A DNA stretch of 64,000 nucleotides from PNNG01 sp046291695 (GTDB lineage: Bacteria; Bacteroidota; Bacteroidia; UBA7662): positions 48,271 through 112,270 of the forward strand of contig JBKBSO010000013.1 in NCBI GenBank assembly GCA_046291695.1, given 5' to 3'. A model generated the notes under the pieces. That model ran no database searches. It was not told the DNA's origin and saw nothing but the letters and a program-made list of their open reading frames with translations. This document shows, one piece after another, positions 43,922 through 52,300 of the stretch. The translations under genes and the position numbers were made by a program. Numbering within the stretch: position 1 is the stretch's first letter; every line of letters begins with the position of its first letter.

Positions 43922-44365
43922 ATGACTTACTTAAGTAATCATGTGCATCTGGGCGGCGATCATGCCGGCTACGAACTTAAAAAAAACATCGCTGAAAAAT
44001 TGGCAGCTGCCGGGGTTCACATCACCGACCATGGCCCCTTTAGTGCCGAATCGGTAGATTATCCCGACTTTGCACACCCTTTGGCCCAAGCGGTAGCGGC
44101 CGATGGCCATAGTTTGGGTATCCTCATCTGCGGCAGCGGAAACGGAGTTTGCATGACGGCCAACAAACATGCCGGCATACGCGCCGCGCTTTGCTGGGAA
44201 AAAGAACTGGCCGCCCTGGCACGTCAGCACAACAATGCGAACGTACTTTGTTTGCCTGCCCGTTTTTTATCAGAGGAGTTGGCTTACCAAATGGTAGAGG
44301 TATTTTTAACTACCGCTTTCGAAGGTGGTCGTCACCAGAGCCGCGTAAATAAAATTCCATGCTAA
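43922..44365 (+). CDS. rpiB: Ribose 5-phosphate isomerase B
   Basis: 147 residues of the RpiB/LacA/LacB fold. HLGGDHAGYELKKNI forms the first phosphate-binding part, ILICGSGNGVCMTANKH holds the catalytic Cys and anion loop, RQHNNANVLCLPARFL the catalytic region, and HQSRVNKI the C-terminal phosphate-binding arginine. It interconverts ribose and ribulose 5-phosphates in the pentose phosphate path. It lies one base after tatC and overlaps the next start by 7 bases. Confidence 0.93.
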   Translation: MTYLSNHVHLGGDHAGYELKKNIAEKLAAAGVHITDHGPFSAESVDYPDFAHPLAQAVAADGHSLGILICGSGNGVCMTANKHAGIRAALCWEKELAALARQHNNANVLCLPARFLSEELAYQMVEVFLTTAFEGGRHQSRVNKIPC

Positions 44366-45897
44366 AAAAACTGTTTCTGGCAGCATGCCTGCTGGCCGGC
44401 ACTTCGCTGTATGCGCAGGTAGAAAGTAGTTTGCTACCAACTTCCATAGCGCGCGATACCCTTTTACTTGATTTGATGAAGCTTACCGGCCCTGAAATGG
44501 CGGGTAGGGCAACCGGGCATGAGGGTTACGACCGGGCTGCCGAATATGTAGCTAAAAAACTCACGGAAATGGTTCTTGATCCTGTGCCCCTTATTTCGGG
44601 GCAGCACGATTTATACCCGCATTACCAAATGGTGCCCTATAAATCGGAGCAACTTATAGGTGCCAGCGTGGTTTTCGGTAAAAAGAAGTTGCTGTTGGGC
44701 AAAGATTTGTTTACAGGTACAGGCCTATCAAACGGTAGTTTAAGTTCCGATGAATTGCTTTTTGTTGGCTATGGCGAGGCGCAGGACCTGAAAGCAGCCG
44801 ACATTAAGGGTAAGGTAGTGCTTGCGGTACCCGGTGAAAGGACAGCAGATGGCAGCATCGACATGGGCAATTGGCGCCAGCAGTATGCCAACCTGGCCAA
44901 GCACAACCCACGGGCCATTATTCTCATCGACCCAGACTTTAAAAAAGAAAAGGATGCCATGGTTGCTCGCCTAACCCGTGAGCGCATCAGCTTGAGCCTT
45001 ACCCTGGAAGAACGTGAAAGGGGAGACGCAGGCAGCAAGGTGCCCCTTTTTGTATTGTCGCCCAAGGCTGGCAAAAAGTTGATGAAAGCCTATGGCATTA
45101 AGGCTAAAAAACTGTTAGCGGCTGCTTCCAAGAACAAAAGGGGTGTGGTGAAAGCATTTGAAGGCCCCTTGCAGCTTGTGGTGGAGGTACGTCACCGTCG
45201 CATGGAAGTACCTAATGTGGCCGGAATGGTTCGTGGTGAGCAATTACCTGAAGAATATGTGATTTTGAGCGCCCACCTCGATCATCTGGGTGTGCACGAC
45301 GGAAAATTACATCCCGGTGCCGATGACAATGGCAGCGGATCGGCTGCACTTTTATCTATTGCCCGCCAGTATAGCGAATGGCAAATGCAGGGTATCCGAC
45401 CGCAACGGAGCATCATTTTCCTCTGGCTGTCGGGCGAAGAAATTGGCTTGTTAGGCAGTAAATGGTTCACCTCCAACGATAACTTTCCCCTCGAAAGCAT
45501 CATGAGCAATCTGAATATCGACATGATTGGACGACACGACAACAAACACAAAGCCGAAGACAATTATCTTTACCTCATTGGCGCCGATCGTATCAGCAAG
45601 GATTTACACGACTTGGCCGAGCTCATCAACCAGCAGTGTTGCGAAATCGATTTGGATTTAACCTACAACGACCCGAAAGATCCGAATCGCTATTATTATC
45701 GCTCCGATCATTACAATTTTGCCAAACATGGCATTCCCAGTGTATTTTTCTTTAGCGGGGTGCACGACGACTACCACCAGCCTGGCGACACCCTCGACAA
45801 AATTGATTTTGACCGGCTCAAACGGAATACCGAATATATATTACACCTCAGCTGGGAATTGGCAAGCCGCAGCGCTAGACTTCGCATCACAAACTGA
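44359..45897 (+). CDS. Secreted M28-family zinc aminopeptidase
   Basis: 512 residues with a signal peptide (MLKKLFLAACLLAGTSLYAQ). A protease-associated (PA) domain is inserted at about 120-270. The M28 zinc ligands are all visible: His in LSAHLDHLGVH, Asp in PGADDNGSGSA, the Glu pair in LSGEEIGLLGS, Asp in NIDMIGR, and His in HDDYHQPGDTLDKID. It is predicted to remove N-terminal residues from peptides in the periplasm or outside. It overlaps the end of rpiB, and its TGA shares a base with the next ATG. Confidence 0.92.
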   Translation: MLKKLFLAACLLAGTSLYAQVESSLLPTSIARDTLLLDLMKLTGPEMAGRATGHEGYDRAAEYVAKKLTEMVLDPVPLISGQHDLYPHYQMVPYKSEQLIGASVVFGKKKLLLGKDLFTGTGLSNGSLSSDELLFVGYGEAQDLKAADIKGKVVLAVPGERTADGSIDMGNWRQQYANLAKHNPRAIILIDPDFKKEKDAMVARLTRERISLSLTLEERERGDAGSKVPLFVLSPKAGKKLMKAYGIKAKKLLAAASKNKRGVVKAFEGPLQLVVEVRHRRMEVPNVAGMVRGEQLPEEYVILSAHLDHLGVHDGKLHPGADDNGSGSAALLSIARQYSEWQMQGIRPQRSIIFLWLSGEEIGLLGSKWFTSNDNFPLESIMSNLNIDMIGRHDNKHKAEDNYLYLIGADRISKDLHDLAELINQQCCEIDLDLTYNDPKDPNRYYYRSDHYNFAKHGIPSVFFFSGVHDDYHQPGDTLDKIDFDRLKRNTEYILHLSWELASRSARLRITN

Positions 45898-47276
45898 TGG
45901 CACACGAACGTGTTTTTGCACAAAAGGCAGCCGAGAAGCCTTTTGATTTGGAGCATCGCCGCAAAATCAGTTTCAATATGGGGCGTTATGATCAGGCTGT
46001 ATTGGCAGGAAAGCAACGTTATGCCGATTTGGATTTGGCGCGCGATAGGGCCAACTTTATCAAGTGGAAATCCATCGAACAGTTGGAGCCTTACCTGCTT
46101 CAGTTCGAAAATCAATTTCATTTAAATGGGGGAAGGGTAATTTGGGCCCAAGATGCGGATGAAGCCATTCGCGAAATACTACGCATTATGAAACGCGTAA
46201 GTGCCCGCCTGGTGGTGAAATCGAAAAGTATGGTCACCGAAGAAATTGGCTTGAACCATGCCCTAGAAAAAAACGGGGTAGAAGTAGTAGAAACCGATTT
46301 GGGGGAATTTATCCAACAGATTGACGGGGAGCCACCTTACCACATTGTAACCCCGGCCATGCACAAATCGAAGGAAGACATTGCCGATTTGTTTCACCGC
46401 AAGCTGAATACCGAGCCTGGTTTATCCCCCGAGGAGCTTACCTTGGTAGCTCGTAAATTACTGCGCGATAAATATACCCGAGCCGAGGTAGGCATCACCG
46501 GAGCAAACTTTATTGTGGCCGATACAGGAAGCATTGCTATCACCGAAAACGAGGGAAATGCTCGCCTGAGCATGAGTTTTCCAAGGGTGCACATTGCCAT
46601 AGCCGGCATCGAAAAGGTGATTCCGTCGGCTGCCGACCTGGATTTGTTTTGGCCCCTATTGGCCAGTCACGGCACAGGCCAGCAAATTACTGTGTACAAC
46701 TCTCTGGTAAGCGGACCTCGCCGCCAGGGTGAAAGCGATGGCCCGGAAGAAATGTATGTGATTTTACTGGACAATGGCCGAACCGATGTAATGGCGGATA
46801 CTGAGATGCGGCAGTCGCTGTTTTGCATCCGCTGCGGGGCTTGCTTAAATGCTTGCCCGGTTTATCGCAACATAGGCGGACATAGTTACGGCACTACCTA
46901 TAGCGGCCCGATTGGCTCGGTCATCAGTCCACATATGCAAGGTATGGCCGAGTTTAAGCACTTGAGTCAGGCCTCATCGCTTTGCGGAGCCTGCACCAGT
47001 GTTTGTCCGGTGAAGATCGATTTGCATGAGTTATTGCTGGTGAACCGTCGTCAGGCCGTGGGGCAGGGGCTGCAACCGGCCAAAGACCACAAGATGTGGA
47101 AGTATTGGCGTAAGGCCATGCTTAGCAGGCGTTTTATGGACCTCACCGGCGGTAAGCTGAAGAATTACCTGTTAAAATACCTGTTCAAGGCCAGTTGGGG
47201 AAAGCGACGTGCTTTGCCGGAAGTGGCGGTCAAATCATTCAATAAACAATGGCGTGAGCGCCATCCAGCTCATTAA
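45897..47276 (+). CDS. LutB-type iron-sulfur protein of lactate oxidation
   Basis: 459 residues. The N-terminal LUD domain (about 70-300) contains GITGANFIVADTGSIAITEN, and the C-terminal part has two ferredoxin-like cysteine clusters: Cys310, 313, 316, 320 (CIRCGACLNACP) and Cys363, 366, 370 (CGACTSVCP). LutA, LutB and LutC together oxidise L-lactate to pyruvate in known systems. Here LutA and LutC are not seen, and a GlcD-like flavoprotein lies upstream, so the flavoprotein may supply electrons instead. The start overlaps the M28 stop (TGATG); the E1 gene follows after 3 bases. Confidence 0.9.
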   Translation: MAHERVFAQKAAEKPFDLEHRRKISFNMGRYDQAVLAGKQRYADLDLARDRANFIKWKSIEQLEPYLLQFENQFHLNGGRVIWAQDADEAIREILRIMKRVSARLVVKSKSMVTEEIGLNHALEKNGVEVVETDLGEFIQQIDGEPPYHIVTPAMHKSKEDIADLFHRKLNTEPGLSPEELTLVARKLLRDKYTRAEVGITGANFIVADTGSIAITENEGNARLSMSFPRVHIAIAGIEKVIPSAADLDLFWPLLASHGTGQQITVYNSLVSGPRRQGESDGPEEMYVILLDNGRTDVMADTEMRQSLFCIRCGACLNACPVYRNIGGHSYGTTYSGPIGSVISPHMQGMAEFKHLSQASSLCGACTSVCPVKIDLHELLLVNRRQAVGQGLQPAKDHKMWKYWRKAMLSRRFMDLTGGKLKNYLLKYLFKASWGKRRALPEVAVKSFNKQWRERHPAH

Positions 47277-47279
47277 AGT

Positions 47280-49259
47280 ATGGAATTTAAACGCGGACAT
47301 TATACCGATGCAGACCTGTTGGGTTTGTACGATGCCATTTTACTTCCCCGCATGATAGAAGAAAAAATGCTCATTTTGCTCCGACAGGGCAAGGTGAGTA
47401 AATGGTTTTCGGGCATAGGCCAGGAAGCCATTGCGGTGGGGGCTACCATGGCCTTACATACCGATGAATACATCATGCCTTTACACCGCAATTTGGGTGT
47501 ATTTACGAGTCGACAAATGCCACTGCCGAGGCTCTTTGCACAACTGCAAGGCAAAGGCTCCGGTTTTAGCAAAGGGCGGGAGCGGTCGTTTCATTTTGGT
47601 AGTAGCGAGCACCATATTGTGGGTATGATTTCGCATCTGGGGCCGCAATTGGCCATAGCCGATGGCATTGCCCTCGCGCACAAACTTGATGGGGAAGGCA
47701 AAGTATCCTTAGCCTTTAGTGGCGATGGTGGCACCAGTGAAGGCGATTTTCATGAAGCTTTGAATGTAGCTGCGGTTTGGGAATTACCGGTGATTTTTGT
47801 GATCGAAAATAACGGCTACGGCTTATCGACTCCTTCGAATGAGCAGTTTCGTTGCAAGCAATTTATCGATAAAGGTATCGGTTATGGCATGGAGGCCGTT
47901 CAAATCGACGGCAACAACCTGCTTGAGGTACATCGAACGGTTTCGGAATTGGCGGCATCGATGCGCGAAAACCCACGCCCGGTGTTGTTGGAATGCATCA
48001 CTTTTAGAATGCGTGGGCACGAGGAAGCTTCGGGCGTTAAGTATGTACCAACCGACCTGCTCGATCATTGGGCCACCAAAGATCCTGTTGCCAATTACGA
48101 GACGTATTTGATGTCGGAAGGCGTGCTAAGCTCCGAAATCAAGGCTCAAATCACCCAAAAACACCAGCAAGCCATCGATACGGCCTTACAACAGGTATTT
48201 GCCGAAGCCGAAGTGGTGCCCGATTTGGGTACTGAAATGGCGGCGGTGTATGCGCCTTATGAAGCGCGGCCCAATCCGGCTCCCGAAAATACAGGGCCTG
48301 AAAAGCGATTTATCGATGCCATAAGCGAAGGATTGGCGCAAGCCATGGAGCAACATCCCGGATTGGTGCTTATGGGTCAAGACATAGCAGACTATGGTGG
48401 GGTGTTTAAGATTACCCAGGGTTTTACCGAGCGTTTTGGCAAAGCGCGGGTACGAAACACCCCGTTATGCGAGTCAGCCATTTTGGGGGCCGCACTGGGT
48501 CTTAGCATCAAAGGTCGTAAGGCCATGATGGAAATGCAGTTTGCCGATTTTGTGACCGTAGGCTTCAACCAAATTGTAAACAACCTTGCCAAAATACATT
48601 ACCGCTGGGGGCAGCATGCCGATGTGGTGGTGCGTATGCCTACAGGGGCCGGCGTAGGAGCGGGGCCATTCCACTCGCAATCGAACGAAGCCTGGTTTTT
48701 CCATACCCCGGGCCTGAAAATTGTGTACCCTTCGAACCCTTACGATGCCAAAGGCTTGCTGCTGACGGCCTTCGAAGACCCAAATCCCTACCTGTTTTTT
48801 GAGCACAAGGCCTTGTACCGCAGTATCAACGGCCCTTTGCCGGAGGCGTATTATACACTCCCGGTAGGCAAAGCACGCACAGTACGTGCCGGTACCGAAG
48901 CCACCATCATTACCTATGGTATGGGGGTGCATTGGGCGCAGCAGGCCCTCGACGAAATGCCGGAAGTAGATGTGGAACTCATCGATTTGCGTACTTTACT
49001 TCCTTGGGATGAGGAAACCGTATTAAACTCGGTAAAAAAAACAGGCAGGGCCTTTGTGTTGCACGAAGACTGTATTACCGGAGGCATCGGAGCCGAGCTC
49101 GCTGCCGTAATTTCCGAAAAATGCTTCAAATACCTCGATGCACCCGTGATGCGGCATGGTGCGCTCGATACCCCAGTACCCTTCGCGATCAGCCTCGAAA
49201 AGCAGTTTTTGGGAGTGGAGCGCTTTAAAATCCAATTAAAAGAACTACTAAGATTTTAA
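47280..49259 (+). CDS. Branched-chain 2-oxoacid dehydrogenase E1, fused alpha and beta subunits
   Basis: 659 residues. The alpha part (about 1-325) has the thiamine diphosphate motif GDGGTSEGDFHEALNVAAVW to NNGYG (148-181). The beta part (about 340-659) has GQDIADYGGVFKITQG, MMEMQFADFV, PTGAGVGAGPFHSQSNEAWF and the C-terminal HEDCITGGIGAELAAVI. It decarboxylates 2-oxoacids and transfers the acyl group to lipoyl-E2. Fused E1 of this type is common in Bacteroidota and is usually annotated as 2-oxoisovalerate dehydrogenase; pyruvate cannot be excluded. E2 and E3 genes are not in the window. Confidence 0.93.
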   Translation: MEFKRGHYTDADLLGLYDAILLPRMIEEKMLILLRQGKVSKWFSGIGQEAIAVGATMALHTDEYIMPLHRNLGVFTSRQMPLPRLFAQLQGKGSGFSKGRERSFHFGSSEHHIVGMISHLGPQLAIADGIALAHKLDGEGKVSLAFSGDGGTSEGDFHEALNVAAVWELPVIFVIENNGYGLSTPSNEQFRCKQFIDKGIGYGMEAVQIDGNNLLEVHRTVSELAASMRENPRPVLLECITFRMRGHEEASGVKYVPTDLLDHWATKDPVANYETYLMSEGVLSSEIKAQITQKHQQAIDTALQQVFAEAEVVPDLGTEMAAVYAPYEARPNPAPENTGPEKRFIDAISEGLAQAMEQHPGLVLMGQDIADYGGVFKITQGFTERFGKARVRNTPLCESAILGAALGLSIKGRKAMMEMQFADFVTVGFNQIVNNLAKIHYRWGQHADVVVRMPTGAGVGAGPFHSQSNEAWFFHTPGLKIVYPSNPYDAKGLLLTAFEDPNPYLFFEHKALYRSINGPLPEAYYTLPVGKARTVRAGTEATIITYGMGVHWAQQALDEMPEVDVELIDLRTLLPWDEETVLNSVKKTGRAFVLHEDCITGGIGAELAAVISEKCFKYLDAPVMRHGALDTPVPFAISLEKQFLGVERFKIQLKELLRF

Positions 49260-49308
49260 TCTTGTGAACTTATCCCATAAATTAGCAAGGTTAATTGACC
49301 ATGTTGCG

Positions 49309-52300
49309 ATGACGAAATTTTATAGATTACTCTTTTTTGCCCTTTTTGTAAGTGTTGCCGCCTTGGCACAACCTACGGTTTTGCCACCCGGTGTGTCGGT
49401 TTCTTTCTTCACTTCCTTCGAGCAGCCAACCCCTTTCGATAGTATGACGGGAACGGGAACTCCGGGTTGGGAGATAGATGCCAACTATCGTTTTCCCACG
49501 AATGCAACCGGTGGGCAGGCCGCAAGAGGAAGGGTGTCGCAAGCAGTGCCCCAGGCTACCCTCACCTCTGAGCCCTTTTCTACAGTAGGTAGTTTTAAGG
49601 TCTGGCTCGATTTTGCCCACATCTGTAAAATTGAACAGATTGACTCGGCAAGGGTGGAGATTTCGGTAAACGGTGGTACTTCCTGGACCCCGCTAACCGG
49701 TGCCAACTGTTTGTATTTAGGCACCTCTGGCGACTTCAGGGCTAAAGGCTCCTTTTCGCAATTCAGCTATCCGGTAGATTGGCAATTGGCAAATTTAGCT
49801 GCAGTGCCTACAGCTGCCTGGTGGAAGCAAGAACGATTCGATATCTCCAATATCGCTTCGAATCAGGCCGATGTACGTATTCGCTTTAGGATGCGCGACA
49901 ACAACAACAACGGCATGGGTCCTAACCCGCCACTTGGCCCTGGCTATGGCTGGTTGCTCGATAGCGTATTGGTTACGCGTGCCTTCTCCGAAGTGATTCC
50001 CCCGCTCATTACGCATACCCCCATTACCGGCATGCAATTTAATATCACCCAAACCATTTCGGCTACCGTGCGCGACAGCTTTGGTTGCGACTCAACGGGG
50101 GTTGGTGATGTATGGGCCTTTTACAGCGTTAACAGCAGTCCTTACGACTCCATGCAACTCAATCGCCAGGGAACTACCCTAACGTGGTCGGGTTTGCTGG
50201 ATACCAGCCGGGTAAGCGATGGCGATACTGTGCGATATTTTCTTCGGGCGCGCGATTCGTCGCCCCTGCAAAACGTAAAATATTTCCCCTTACAAAGCAC
50301 ACCGGGCGACACAGTCATTACCTATTTGGCCTCGTTTTTCCCAACGGTTACGCATACGCCAATCACGGGATATCAGTTTTCGGCCGGCCCCTTTGCCATT
50401 CAGGCCAATATTTCCGATGCCTCGGGTATCGATTCGGCCATTTTGCACTACCGCCTGAACAGCGGGCCTTGGCAGTTGAAACGGATGCCTTTGATTTCGG
50501 GTATCACCTATCGCGATACCATTACCCCAATAGATGGTGATACGGTTGATTATTACATTGAAGCTGTAGATAATTCTGCACGCCGTTTCCGCACCATTCG
50601 TCCGGATACCGCTGCCTTCTGGCGCTTTTGGGCCTCAGGCGACCCGGATATTTTCTGGCCAAGCACCTCTGCCCAGTGTGATGTGTTTTTAGGAGCGATA
50701 TTTAATTTAGGTCCTTTTAATGTGGGCGTTCGTGCTTTAGATGGTTCTGGAATCGACACCGTATTCCTGTATTACCGGGTGAATAGCGGCAGTTGGGATA
50801 CCGTAGGCATGGTACGCAACCCAGTAACCACGGATTATTGTAACTGGATTGGTACCATACCATCAACCAGTGATAGCGATACCGTATCGTATTATGTGCG
50901 TGCCATTGATGCTTCAGTGCGCGCCAATTTCCGCATCGATCCTGATCCGGCTTCACCACGTCAGTTCGTATCGTTGGGTGGTATCCGTTTCCCCTTTAAC
51001 GACAACTTTGATGCCTCCGATGTGTGGCGACCATGGATTGCTACGGGTTCATTGACGGCACCAAGCCTTACTCCAGGTGGCTGGGTGCGTGGCGCTCCGG
51101 CCAAATCAACACTTAACAGTGCACGATCGGCACCGAACGCCTGGATGCCGGGGCCTATTAATGGCAATTACCCTAACAACGTCTGGTACATACTTGAATC
51201 ACCGGTATTTGACTTTAGCCAGGCCGAAAATGCGATCCTATCTTTTTGGCAGTGGCGCGATATCAATAACGGCAATGCCAATACCTTGCCCGGTATTCCG
51301 GGTGCAGGAGACGGCTTCTGGGTAGAATATTCTACCAATATCAACGCTACCACGCCAACTTGGCAGAAACTTGGAACGAGCTTTGCGACCGATACTAACC
51401 AGACCAATTGGTATAACCGCCCGAATATAACAGGTTTGCAAGGTGCAATAGGTGGTGCCTGGGATGGAACTACCTCAGGTTGGGAGCGCTGTGAGCGTCG
51501 ATTGGTTGAGCCTCAATTCCAGGGGGCTAATGGCGCCGTAAGTGTTAAATTCCGCTTTGTATTCCGTTCTAATGCGAGTATTCAGGCGAATGGGGTGTTG
51601 ATTGATGATTTGACCTTACGCTTACCGCCACAGCGCGACTTAGCACTTACAACCTTGGCTTCCAATGCATTTGGACAAGAGATAAGCATGGCAAACAACA
51701 ACTTCCAGATATTGGCTGGTGATTCCGTAGGGGTATTCTTACGCATGCGGAATTTTGGCTTGCAAACCATTGATACAGTGATTCCCGTGGTGGTGGAAAT
51801 ATTGGGTACTACTTACCGCGACACCTCTTATTTGCAACCTGGTCAGATGTTACCCAATGCCTTTAGTTCACAGGCGGTACGTTTAAATACCATTCCTTCG
51901 GCTCCAGCGCGTTGGTTTACCATCAGGGCGTATTCACTTTGGCCTGGTGACGAAAATCTGGAGAACGATACGGTGGAAGTGGAAATGTTTGGTGTGCCTA
52001 AGTTTACTGTGCCCGCGAGCGATAACTTCGATACTCCCGAAAACAACTGGCTTCCCTTGGCTACAGGCATTAACGCCATCATCTGGGAGCGTGGTAGTCC
52101 GACAGGAGGCCAGTTGAGTAGCCCGGCTACAGCGCCCAATGTGTGGGGAACCATTTTGAATGGTGCACCGCCTACTGGAAGTAGCGGCTTCTTGCTGTCG
52201 CCGTTGTATGATTTTAGCAGCTCAGTAAATACCAAGTTACGCTTTAAGATGAACCGTAGAATTACAACTGGCGGAGGCATTCGGGTGACCTTTACGGATG

